NCBI GenBank assembly: GCA_023409835.1
Contig: JAEYQV010000031.1
Coordinates: forward strand, 1-15,962
Length of the DNA stretch: 15,962 bases
Source: Bacillota bacterium
GTDB lineage: Bacteria; Bacillota; Clostridia; Lachnospirales; Lachnospiraceae
Direction of reading: 5' to 3'
This document shows positions 1 to 6,749 of this stretch, piece by piece. The position numbers and the translations under genes were made by a program. The notes under the pieces are model-generated. The model was given only the letters and a program-made list of their open reading frames with translations, did not search any database and was not told the DNA's origin. The first letter of the stretch is position 1. Every line of letters starts with the position of its first letter.

Positions 1-326
1 CGTACCGTGGTCACGATTCTGACCTGCTCCTCAATGTTATCCTCGGGATAATATAAGGTAATCCGGTCATTTAGGCCTACTTCATCCTCATTCGAATCCT
101 CGGAAATAATATTGGCGGTTTTAATCATTCGTTCCAGGTAGCGAATGCGGCTCTCATTCTGGTTCTTAAACTGCTTGGCAGCCTTATATTCAAAGTTTTC
201 GCTTAGATCCCCATGGGCTCTGGCTGTTTTGACATCCTCAAGTGCTTCCTTCCGGACCACCAGCTTACGATATTCTATTTCCTCTTCCATTCGTTTTACA
301 TCTTTTTGAGTGATTTTATCGTACAT
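1..326 (-). CDS. greA: GreA/GreB-type transcription cleavage factor, 3' end cut by the window
   Basis: This is a Gre-type factor, which enters the RNA polymerase secondary channel and stimulates cleavage of backtracked RNA. The 108 visible residues cover the N-terminal coiled-coil domain (about 1-75) and the start of the C-terminal FKBP-like domain. The tip motif HGDLSENFEY (residues 38-47) carries the two acidic residues, Asp40 and Glu43, that coordinate the catalytic metal in this family. The following KAAK segment also fits. The ATG at 326 is preceded by AAGGAGG at good spacing. The last third of a usual protein of about 158 residues lies beyond base 1. Clostridia often carry several Gre paralogs, so this may be a second copy and not the housekeeping one. 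It lies 77 bases downstream of the DUF1543 gene and may share its transcript. Confidence 0.9.
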   Translation of the reverse strand, partial: MYDKITQKDVKRMEEEIEYRKLVVRKEALEDVKTARAHGDLSENFEYKAAKQFKNQNESRIRYLERMIKTANIISEDSNEDEVGLNDRITLYYPEDNIEEQVRIVTTV

Positions 327-403
327 GATATCCTCCTTATCCAATGACAACTATATTGATTCACCTTTGTATAAGAATATGAAGTTAATGTGAGGCTTTC
401 TTA

Positions 404-910
404 TTACTCTTTGTCCAGTCTTCTGTATCCAAACCAGTCCGGAGCAAGGTTGTATTCCTGTGAGCTTTCCGTTAGCTCAATATAGTAGGTCTCCCCCTCC
501 GGGTTCATGATACAGGTCTCTACATTAACCATATGATCTACATGATTTTGAAGTTCCCCTACCTCAATTTCTTTCAAGGCCTTTACCTTGACCTCCTGCT
601 CCGATTCCCCGGTAAACAGACCAATCTGATGGAGCTCCTGGGTTGAATCCACATTAAAGCCTCCGAGATGGACAAGATAAAGCTTCTTCTTGCTATCGGG
701 TTTCTCCTTCGTAAGCCGAAGCCGGTATCCATCCGCCCCATCTATTATCTTATAGCTATCCATATGAAGCTTCTCTTCTAACCCGTACCATTGATTCTTC
801 AGCAGGCCTATCGTTTCATCTATATGATTGGCCGCTACAAACAGAATATCATGTACCTCTAAATTGCAGCCATTTACTTTGCCCCCAAGACTAATCATAA
901 ACAGTTTCAT
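404..910 (-). CDS. DUF1543 domain protein with internal duplication
   Basis: This 168-residue cytoplasmic protein resembles the DUF1543 family, which has no established biochemical role. It is built from two related halves. Residues 2-10 (KLFMISLGG) match residues 76-84 (KLYLVHLGG). Each is followed by an E-x-H-(D/Q)-I segment (VHDILFV, LHQIGLF), then a helical stretch, then an H-x-D strand ending in RLRLT or YIELT. The C-terminus is a short tail with PDWFGYRRL. The ATG at 910 was chosen because AGGAGG lies 6-7 bases upstream. The open frame runs further upstream, but that extension is AT-rich, lacks a ribosome binding site and is unlike the family start. There are no membrane spans and no signal peptide. 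Its position before the Gre factor suggests cotranscription. The function is unknown. Confidence 0.85.
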   Translation of the reverse strand: MKLFMISLGGKVNGCNLEVHDILFVAANHIDETIGLLKNQWYGLEEKLHMDSYKIIDGADGYRLRLTKEKPDSKKKLYLVHLGGFNVDSTQELHQIGLFTGESEQEVKVKALKEIEVGELQNHVDHMVNVETCIMNPEGETYYIELTESSQEYNLAPDWFGYRRLDKE

Positions 911-994
911 TTTATACCTCCTCTTTTGTTTAATAATTATTATTTCGAACCGAAAATTATAGTGAATTAACCCCAAATAAACATAACTAATATG

Positions 995-1023
995 ATTATA
1001 TCATGAATTAGTAAGGATTTCCA
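995..1023 (-). promoter_or_regulatory. Candidate housekeeping promoter for the DUF1543-greA unit
   Basis: On the minus strand a perfect TATAAT (1000-995) lies 17 bases downstream of TGGAAA (1023-1018), which matches 4 of 6 bases of the -35 consensus. Transcription would start near 988, about 78 bases before the DUF1543 ATG. A second TATAAT at 961-956 has no convincing -35 partner. The whole spacer is AT-rich, so chance matches are likely. Confidence 0.45.
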
Positions 1024-1187
1024 TATACATTCGCTATTTTTGTCCTCAAAATCCAATAAAAATTAATATTATTCCAATAATTTATCGGTTTCTCCCAATA
1101 ATAGTCCTATGTAACGCCTTGTTATGCGGATTATCCTCTTCCGTTATCTTTCCTCCGTCGAAGCTGGTAAGCTGGTCTGTTTTTCTG

Positions 1188-1202
1188 TGTGACATTGTCA
1201 CA
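1188..1202. promoter_or_regulatory. 15-base palindrome TGTGACA-T-TGTCACA, possible operator
   Basis: This is a perfect 7-base inverted repeat with a 1-base centre. It resembles a CRP/FNR-type box (TGTGA...TCACA), but the spacing between half sites is 5 bases, not the usual 6 for CRP. It lies just upstream of the promoter candidate for the Cys/Gly-rich gene, where a regulator could bind. A 7-base inverted repeat of this kind is expected about once by chance in a window this long. Confidence 0.25.
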
Positions 1203-1211
1203 TTGATGAAT

Positions 1212-1240
1212 GTAAATATATGATTCTCCTGCATATGATA
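1212..1240 (+). promoter_or_regulatory. Candidate sigma-E/sigma-K-like (mother-cell) promoter
   Basis: CATATGATA at 1232-1240 fits the CATANNNTA -10 element of the mother-cell sporulation sigma factors. The AT-rich GTAAATA block (1212-1218), 13 bases upstream, is a plausible sigma-E -35 region. The ribosome binding site and ATG of the Cys/Gly-rich gene follow about 20-30 bases later. The motifs are short and the region is AT-rich, so this is a suggestion supported mainly by the coat-like nature of the gene. Confidence 0.35.
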
Positions 1241-1270
1241 CAGTATAAAAATTATTTAGGAGGCTCATAT

Positions 1271-1504
1271 ATGAGTGACTTATCATCAACATCCTACAAC
1301 AGAGACAACAACTGCGATAACAAATGCGATAACGGGTTCAGCCCGATGTTATTAATACTTTTATTATTATGCGGAGGAGATAACGGTATCTTAGGCGGCT
1401 GCGGCGGAAACGGTAATTGCGGTTTGGGCTGTGGCTCCGGCGGAGGGTTAGGTGGAATACTCCCGCTTCTGTTAATTCTAATGTTATCCGGTGGTTCCTT
1501 CTAA
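1271..1504 (+). CDS. Cys/Gly-rich hydrophobic microprotein, coat-like ('chorion class high-cysteine' type)
   Basis: This is a 77-residue protein with a polar, Asn/Asp-rich head (1-23). Two hydrophobic leucine blocks follow (about 26-33 and 64-72), each beginning with Pro and ending in CGG or SGG. Between them is a Gly-rich linker. Six cysteines are at residues 15, 19, 34, 44, 50 and 54. It resembles short clostridial proteins annotated as 'chorion class high-cysteine HCB protein', whose role is not established. The composition suggests a self-assembling or disulphide-linked spore-surface component, which is inference. The ATG at 1271 follows AGGAGG with about 7 bases spacing. The frame stays open upstream to 1220, but that start has no ribosome binding site. 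The gene is monocistronic, with a strong terminator directly after it. Confidence 0.8.
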   Translation: MSDLSSTSYNRDNNCDNKCDNGFSPMLLILLLLCGGDNGILGGCGGNGNCGLGCGSGGGLGGILPLLLILMLSGGSF

Positions 1505-1518
1505 AGACACATAAGTTA

Positions 1519-1565
1519 GAGCTACACACTGGCGGTTGAAAAACCGCCAGTGTGCAGCTCTTTTT
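1519..1565 (+). terminator. Strong intrinsic terminator after the Cys/Gly-rich gene
   Basis: A 19-bp stem (1519-1537 with 1542-1560, one mismatch) closes on a GAAA tetraloop and is followed directly by TTTTT. This is a textbook Rho-independent terminator. Confidence 0.95.
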
Positions 1566-1613
1566 CATGACAAGTGAAACTATTTATCCGATCAAATAAT
1601 GGTAAAATGGATT

Positions 1614-1642
1614 TTGACATTTCTAATCGATTGGTGTATAAA
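1614..1642 (+). promoter_or_regulatory. Housekeeping promoter of the aminotransferase gene
   Basis: A perfect TTGACA at 1614-1619 is separated by 17 bases from TATAAA at 1637-1642 (5 of 6 consensus). Transcription would start near 1649, giving a leader of about 44 bases before the ATG at 1693. Confidence 0.8.
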
Positions 1643-1692
1643 TATTAAAGTAGATGATTAAATTCACAAATATCTCTGTCTAAGGAGCCGCT

Positions 1693-2835
1693 ATGAAGAT
1701 TGAATTTTCGGAAAGAGCCAACCGTTTTGGTGAAAATATCTTTAATACCCTAAATGATCGCAGAAAGGAACGCCTGTCGTCAGGAAAGGCCGTATATAAT
1801 TTTACTGTCGGTACTCCCGATTTTAAGCCGGATGCTTTTATCATGGAAGCAGTATCAAGGGCTGCCCTGGAGCCGGATAACTATAAATACTCCCTCGGGG
1901 ATACCGAGGAGCTTCTCGAGGCCGTGATCAGCTGGTATCAGAGCCGTTATCAGACAGACCTGACAGCCGGTGAGATCACCTCGGTGTCCGGTACTCAAGA
2001 AGGAATGACCCATATCGGTCTGGCGCTGCTGAACCCCGGAGATACCGTGCTGGTACCTAACCCGGGTTACCCCATCTTTGAGATTGGGCCCTATCTGTGC
2101 GGTGCCAAACTGGAATATTACAATCTGTTACCGGAGAATCATTATCTTCCTGACTTGAAGGCTATCCCGGAAGAGGTAGCTAAGAAAGCCAAGCTGATGA
2201 TTGTTTCCTACCCTGCCAATCCGGTCTGTGCCATTGCTCCAGCCTCCTTTTATGAGGAATTAATCTCATTTGCAAGGAAATATCAGATCGTAATTATTCA
2301 TGATAATGCCTATTCGGAGATTATCTATGACGGTGTGAAGGGAACCTCCTTCTTAAGCTTCCCCGGAGCCAAGGAGGTCGGGGTGGAATTCAACTCTCTA
2401 TCGAAGACCTATAATATAACCGGAATCCGGATATCCTTCCTGCTGGGGAATGCAGAAATCATACATAAATTCAAGACCATTCGCTCTCAGTTTGATTATG
2501 GCACCAGCTATCTGGTTCAGAAGGCCGCAATCGCTGCCCTGAAGGGTCCCCAGGATAGTGTGGAGGTTAACTGCAGGGAATACGAGAAGCGTCGGGATGC
2601 TCTCTGTCGTGGACTGAATCAGCTCGGTATGGAGGCTCGCAAATCCGCGGGCTCCATGTTTGTATGGGCAAAAATTCCGAAGGGCTATCACAGCTCCAAT
2701 GAGTATTGCATGAAGCTTTTCGACGAGACCGGTATCCTATGTACTCCGGGAAGCAGCTTCGGCTCCCTGGGAGAAGGCTATGTCAGATTCGCCCTGGTCC
2801 TGCCGGTTGATACCATCAACGCGATCTTTGAATAA
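1693..2835 (+). CDS. PLP-dependent class I/II aminotransferase, LL-DAP aminotransferase-like
   Basis: This is a cytosolic fold-type I aminotransferase of 380 residues. Family landmarks are visible. VGTPDF (39-44) lies near the start, and NPGYPIF at 123-129 is the substrate-loop region. Asn176 is in YPANPVCA. Asp204 and Tyr207 in HDNAY contact the cofactor. Lys238 in SLSKTYN should form the PLP Schiff base. Arg246 binds phosphate and Arg365 in YVRFAL should bind the substrate carboxylate. Two positions are off consensus: VCA replaces the usual TGA after Asn176, and Ser replaces Gly in GIRISF. The C-terminus stops a little earlier than most relatives. The overall pattern is closest to the DapL/PatA-like group, but substrate cannot be assigned. 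AAGGAG precedes the ATG. The gene has its own promoter and terminator, so it is probably a single-gene unit. Confidence 0.9.
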   Translation: MKIEFSERANRFGENIFNTLNDRRKERLSSGKAVYNFTVGTPDFKPDAFIMEAVSRAALEPDNYKYSLGDTEELLEAVISWYQSRYQTDLTAGEITSVSGTQEGMTHIGLALLNPGDTVLVPNPGYPIFEIGPYLCGAKLEYYNLLPENHYLPDLKAIPEEVAKKAKLMIVSYPANPVCAIAPASFYEELISFARKYQIVIIHDNAYSEIIYDGVKGTSFLSFPGAKEVGVEFNSLSKTYNITGIRISFLLGNAEIIHKFKTIRSQFDYGTSYLVQKAAIAALKGPQDSVEVNCREYEKRRDALCRGLNQLGMEARKSAGSMFVWAKIPKGYHSSNEYCMKLFDETGILCTPGSSFGSLGEGYVRFALVLPVDTINAIFE

Positions 2836-2852
2836 TACAACAAATTAATTTG

Positions 2853-2884
2853 ACGTCTCCGGAAGGATCTCCGGGGGCGTTTTT
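2853..2884 (+). terminator. Intrinsic terminator after the aminotransferase
   Basis: An 11-bp stem (2853-2863 with 2870-2880, two G-T wobbles) with a 6-base loop is followed by a TTTTT run. It lies 17 bases after the aminotransferase stop codon. Confidence 0.85.
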
Positions 2885-3063
2885 AATTTATGACAAGTGA
2901 AGCGATTTGAAATACTCAGTCAAGTGTACATTATTCGGTTTGAATAACGCAGCTTGATAGCAATCCTACCGGTAGAAATATAGCAAAAGAATCATAATAT
3001 CACAGCGGTCTACAGATAATAGCAGAAACAAATAAAATTTATACGAAAGCTTGAGGTAATGCT

Positions 3064-4092
3064 ATGTTCCTTCCAAAACGAATTATATTTGAGAAAGCCG
3101 CATTAAATTATGAGCTCGGAAAGGCTATCTATCAGCGTTTCCTGCCGAATAAAGAGGTGGAGATCATTGAGCTTCACGGAAACAAAATCATGGAGAATAT
3201 CCCGGGAGATACACCGCCCAAGGTCTACCAGGAGGGCAAGAACACCCTAGTGGTCGGTGTCAAGAAGGGCTTTCACTTCCAGTCATGTAAGCCTTCCGCC
3301 CATTATCAGCTTCCTCTTCTGTCCGGCTGTATCGGTCATTGTCAATACTGTTATCTCAATACGAACCTGGGGGATAAGCCATATCTGAGATTGAATGTAA
3401 ACGTAGAGGAGCTCCTAAGCCAGGCGGACCAATATACCCGGGAGAGAATTCCCGAAATCACTATATTCGAAGGCTCAGCGACCTCTGATCCGGTTCCGGC
3501 AGAACCCTACTCAGGACTTCTGAAGGCAGCGATTGAGCATTTTGCCAAAGCCTCCAACGGTAGATTCCGTTTCGTCACAAAATATACGGATATCGATACC
3601 CTGTTGGATATCCGGCATGAGAATCATACGGAGATCCGCTTTACCCTGAATACGGATACGGTTATTCGAGACTACGAGAGCAGAACCCCCTCTCTGGAGA
3701 AGAGGCTGGAGGCTTCCATTCGTGTACTTCAGGCAGGCTATCCCATGGGCTATCTGATTGCACCTGTTTTTCTGTATGAGGACTGGCAGGAGGATTACCG
3801 TTCCCTGTTACTTAACCTTAAGAACAGGCTGCCAAATGAGCTTAAGCACCCCCTTACCTTTGAGATTATCTCCCACCGCTATACTGCCCGTGCCAAGAAG
3901 GTTATCACGGATATCTTTCCCGACAACCATCTGCCGATGGAGGAAGCGGACCGCACCTATAAGCATGGGCAGTTCGGCTATGGTAAATATGTGTATCCGA
4001 AGGAACAGCTGGCTGATATCTCCCTGTTCTTCCAGCGAGAAATCACAAACCTATTTCAGGACAGAGAAATCGAGATCAAATATATCATTTAG
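3064..4092 (+). CDS. splB: Spore photoproduct lyase (radical SAM DNA repair enzyme)
   Basis: This enzyme reverts the spore photoproduct (5-thyminyl-5,6-dihydrothymine) in germinating spores, using S-adenosylmethionine and a [4Fe-4S] cluster. The protein has 342 residues, about the length of the Bacillus enzyme. The cluster motif is Cys89-x3-Cys93-x2-Cys96 within SGCIGHCQYCYLNT. Tyr95 and Tyr97 flank the last Cys, as do the two tyrosines placed in the radical-transfer path of Bacillus SplB. The FEGSATSDP segment (135-143) is also family-typical, but it carries Ala139 where Bacillus has the hydrogen-donor Cys141. Cys75 in QSCKPSAHYQ is a possible substitute. The ATG at 3064 follows GAGGT with normal spacing. 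The gene stands alone between a terminator and a weak hairpin. No convincing forespore sigma-G promoter was found. Its presence implies a spore former. Confidence 0.93.
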   Translation: MFLPKRIIFEKAALNYELGKAIYQRFLPNKEVEIIELHGNKIMENIPGDTPPKVYQEGKNTLVVGVKKGFHFQSCKPSAHYQLPLLSGCIGHCQYCYLNTNLGDKPYLRLNVNVEELLSQADQYTRERIPEITIFEGSATSDPVPAEPYSGLLKAAIEHFAKASNGRFRFVTKYTDIDTLLDIRHENHTEIRFTLNTDTVIRDYESRTPSLEKRLEASIRVLQAGYPMGYLIAPVFLYEDWQEDYRSLLLNLKNRLPNELKHPLTFEIISHRYTARAKKVITDIFPDNHLPMEEADRTYKHGQFGYGKYVYPKEQLADISLFFQREITNLFQDREIEIKYII

Positions 4093-4109
4093 ATTATTGA
4101 TTGAGAATC

Positions 4110-4130
4110 CTCGGTAATTCATTTGCCGAG
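4110..4130 (+). terminator. Possible weak terminator hairpin after splB
   Basis: An 8-bp stem (4110-4117 with 4123-4130, one G-T wobble) with a 5-base loop begins 17 bases after the splB stop. Only a poor T-tract (TAGTTTACTA) follows, so termination would be partial. Confidence 0.4.
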
Positions 4131-4203
4131 TAGTTTACTAATAGCCATAGGTACCGAAGTAATAATAAATTAGATGCTTTATAAAGTTGTATGCAATATC
4201 AAC

Positions 4204-4232
4204 CTTACAATCAGGTAGGTTTATGGTATAAT
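4204..4232 (+). promoter_or_regulatory. Promoter of the histidine kinase-response regulator operon
   Basis: A perfect TATAAT at 4227-4232 carries an extended -10 (TGG just before it). It lies 17 bases after CTTACA (4204-4209), which matches 4 of 6 -35 bases. Transcription would begin near 4239, about 57 bases before the kinase ATG. Confidence 0.75.
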
Positions 4233-4295
4233 ATGAATGGAATATTCTGCACTTAGCTTCCAAATCATATCCTGTCATGACTACCCGGAGGACCT

Positions 4296-5828
4296 ATGGC
4301 ACTTACAATTATGTTTATGGCTTTTTTCTCTATCATTCTCGCCATTCGGAATCTGAAAAGTAAATACAACCTGTTATTCATTCTGATGGTATTCGGAATG
4401 TCTATTTCTATGTTTACCATCGTATCGGAAATATATAAAAGCAGTAATTACCGGGTTCCCTCCTATTATCTTTACAGCGGGATTGAATACCGGTTATTCC
4501 TGCTCCTCAGCCAGGTTCTGAGGCTTTCGCTGTCGAGACTGCTGATACTTCGCAATCTCGGCATTATTACCTATCTGATTGCAATTATGTTATTCGCCGT
4601 AACCTTCAGTAAAAATGTTAAGGGAAAGCACCAAGGTGTAAAGCAGGCAAGACATGTTATTCGATACACTGTTCTTGCTGCCTATCCACTCTTTTATTTC
4701 TTCTTCTACCATCCTGATACAGCTTTCTGGATCTATCTGACAGAGAACAAGCTGAATGGTCAGAGCCGGGATTTATGGGTTGCTTTTATAACTGTACTGG
4801 ATTACATTATGGTGCTGCTTACTGTGATCTATCTGCTCTATCCCATCGGTTTACTGTACCGTAATTACCGAAAGAACAAAATCTCCTTCTTCTCGGAGCA
4901 GCTGCTCGGATTGGCCGTCAGCTTAAGCCTGCTTAATTCCGTCTTCTTTATGGTTTTCTTCACCGGTGCATTTAAGACCTCGGTCCACAATGTTTTTAAC
5001 TCCGCCTTCTGGCGATATAAGCTGGCTGTAGTAGTTCCTGATTATTATGGAACCCTGATGCCGATGCTGTCCCTGATTATTCTGCTGGTCATTCTGTACA
5101 TAACCTTTAAATTTAAGACCGACAGCATGATTAACGGAATCAAGGAACGAGCCATCAAGAAGAATCTTAGTATGTTAAATACTAATCTGAAGGATGTCCT
5201 ACACTCGGATAAGAACATTATGTTCAATATCAAGATACTGTCTCAGGAGGCGTTGAGCAATTACGGCACCCCGGAGGGAGAACAGCAGCTTAGGAAGATT
5301 CTATCCATCAGCGAAAGTAATATGGAGGCGATCTCAAAGGCTCTGGATAACATCAAGGAACTTAGAGTCAGTACGATTCGGAACAATCTGATCGATGCGA
5401 TAGAAAATGCCCTGAATGAAACCACTCTACCGGAGAACATACGACTTACAACAACCTATCATGATAATCCGGTGTATTGTAATTTCGATATGTATCATAT
5501 GACGCAGGTGATTATAAATCTGATCTCCAATGCGGTGGATGCCATCAACAGCCAGGAGAATCAGACTGCATCGATTCAGATAACCGTCGATTCCAGCAAC
5601 GAGTATATCTATCTATCCATCCGGGACAGCGGCTGCGGTATCCCGAAGAAGCATCTGAAGAAAATAATCTCCCCCTATTTCTCAACAAAATCTAAGCAAA
5701 ACAATTGGGGAATGGGACTTTCCTATGTGTTCCGTGTTATCACCGCACACTACGGACACCTCAGAATTAAGAGCAGTCCCGGGGAATTTACCAATGTAGA
5801 GATCTTATTACCGATGAGTAAGAAATAA
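4296..5828 (+). CDS. Membrane-bound sensor histidine kinase
   Basis: This is a 510-residue two-component sensor that should autophosphorylate on histidine and pass the phosphate to the response regulator encoded next. The N-terminal half holds about seven hydrophobic spans, near residues 3-19, 25-45, 86-104, 122-138, 161-187, 203-226 and 253-272. No recognisable extracellular or PAS domain is present. A helical dimerisation segment follows. The likely phospho-acceptor is His303 in VLHSDKNIMF, an atypical H-box with Asn at +4. The ATPase domain is clear: N-box NLISNAVDA (408-416), G1 box DSGCGIP (444-450), F-box PYFSTK (460-465) and G2 box GMGLS (472-476). GGAGGA precedes the ATG at 4296. The gap to the regulator is 58 bases, so the two form an operon. 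The signal sensed is unknown. The family is reminiscent of seven-span sensor kinases. Confidence 0.88.
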   Translation: MALTIMFMAFFSIILAIRNLKSKYNLLFILMVFGMSISMFTIVSEIYKSSNYRVPSYYLYSGIEYRLFLLLSQVLRLSLSRLLILRNLGIITYLIAIMLFAVTFSKNVKGKHQGVKQARHVIRYTVLAAYPLFYFFFYHPDTAFWIYLTENKLNGQSRDLWVAFITVLDYIMVLLTVIYLLYPIGLLYRNYRKNKISFFSEQLLGLAVSLSLLNSVFFMVFFTGAFKTSVHNVFNSAFWRYKLAVVVPDYYGTLMPMLSLIILLVILYITFKFKTDSMINGIKERAIKKNLSMLNTNLKDVLHSDKNIMFNIKILSQEALSNYGTPEGEQQLRKILSISESNMEAISKALDNIKELRVSTIRNNLIDAIENALNETTLPENIRLTTTYHDNPVYCNFDMYHMTQVIINLISNAVDAINSQENQTASIQITVDSSNEYIYLSIRDSGCGIPKKHLKKIISPYFSTKSKQNNWGMGLSYVFRVITAHYGHLRIKSSPGEFTNVEILLPMSKK

Positions 5829-5886
5829 TCAAAAGCTATTAACAAGGTTATTCGCATTGAAGTATTACATAGAGAGGAAAAGGTAA

Positions 5887-6576
5887 ATGGATAAGATTAA
5901 ATTAATGATTGTAGATGATATGATGGATATCCGGGAGTATTTCAACATGATCTTATCAAAGGAACCGGATATTGAAGTGATCGGTCTTGCCTCCTCCGGA
6001 ATCGAGGCGGTCCAGAAGGCCCGTGATTTAAAACCTGATGTCATACTGATGGACATTCAGATGGAGACCAGAACCGCAGGGATTGATGCTACCACTGTGA
6101 TAAAAGGTATAAATCCGAATATTAAAATTATTATTCTCACCATCCACCAGGAGGATGAGTACCTTTTCCAGGCATATTGCGCCGGAGTCATGGATTATAT
6201 CGTGAAGACCGATTCGCTCTCTCAGATCATCAATTCCATTCGTACGGTATATTCGAATAAGCTGATGCTTCGTCCCGGTATCGCCGATAAGATCATCGAT
6301 GAATTCTCCCGGCTGAAAACCCAGCAAAACAGCCTGATCTATATCCTGAATATTATCTCCAAGCTTACCAACAGCGAGTTTGAGATATTGAAATGCTTCT
6401 ATGAGGGCTGCAGCTATAAAACCATCTCTGAGACCAGATTCGTATCTCCTGCAACGGTAAAGAGTCAGGTTAACAGTATCCTTAAGAAATTCGAGATGAA
6501 GACCATGAAGGAGGTCGTCAAACTGCTAAAGCAGATGAACTTTGATGAGATTCTCAGAGGGAATGCAAAGCTATAA
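5887..6576 (+). CDS. NarL/LuxR-type response regulator
   Basis: This is a 229-residue DNA-binding regulator, the expected partner of the upstream kinase. The receiver domain (about 4-120) has the acidic pair Asp10-Asp11 and the phospho-acceptor Asp56 in VILMDIQM. It also has the switch Thr85 and the conserved Lys107 in IVKTDS. A linker leads to a C-terminal LuxR-type helix-turn-helix (about 160-216), with TNSEFEILKC, a YKTISE scaffold helix and the recognition helix SPATVKSQVNSILKK. Targets are unknown. Autoregulation of the kinase promoter is possible but not shown. The ATG follows an AGAGGAAAAGG purine run. A bidirectional terminator closes the operon. Confidence 0.92.
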   Translation: MDKIKLMIVDDMMDIREYFNMILSKEPDIEVIGLASSGIEAVQKARDLKPDVILMDIQMETRTAGIDATTVIKGINPNIKIIILTIHQEDEYLFQAYCAGVMDYIVKTDSLSQIINSIRTVYSNKLMLRPGIADKIIDEFSRLKTQQNSLIYILNIISKLTNSEFEILKCFYEGCSYKTISETRFVSPATVKSQVNSILKKFEMKTMKEVVKLLKQMNFDEILRGNAKL

Positions 6577-6614
6577 ATCGAAAACCGGATTCTCTGCCTG
6601 TGGCAGCCAATCGC

Positions 6615-6657
6615 TAAACATAATAAAAGGGGCTCACAGCCCCTTTTATTATGTTTA
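6615..6657. terminator. Bidirectional terminator, perfect 20-bp inverted repeat
   Basis: Bases 6615-6634 and 6638-6657 are perfect reverse complements around a 3-base loop. The GC core GGGGCT/AGCCCC is flanked by AAAA/TTTT on both strands, so it works in either direction. It can end the plus-strand kinase-regulator operon and the minus-strand dehydrogenase operon. Confidence 0.93.
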
Positions 6658-6749
6658 TAAACAATTTATCATTTCTTCCTTCTGTATTTGAAACAATGAT
6701 CGTTTCTCATAAGATATCACTATTCTCATAGTATATTTTCTTTTTCTTC

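Larger units (their letters stand above)
911..1270. other. AT-rich divergent spacer between DUF1543 and the Cys/Gly-rich gene
   Basis: This is a 360-base stretch with no convincing coding sequence. It holds the DUF1543 leader and promoter candidate on the minus strand. On the plus strand it holds a 15-base palindrome (1188-1202) and a sporulation-like promoter candidate (1212-1240). I see no tRNA, known riboswitch or transposon trace in the remainder, about 1024-1187. Confidence 0.6.

Noticed and set aside
1338..1568. Minus-strand frame opposite the Cys/Gly-rich gene
   Set aside because: It is a shadow of the plus-strand gene and runs into the terminator. It has no ribosome binding site or family resemblance.
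2975..2999. Possible forespore sigma-G promoter for splB (CATAATA at 2993-2999)
   Set aside because: The -10 match is fair, but no GNATA-like -35 stands 17-18 bases upstream. The nearest AT block is only about 12 bases away.
6689..6705. Small inverted repeat GAAAC...GTTTC after the bidirectional terminator
   Set aside because: Only five base pairs with a 7-base loop, which is expected by chance.
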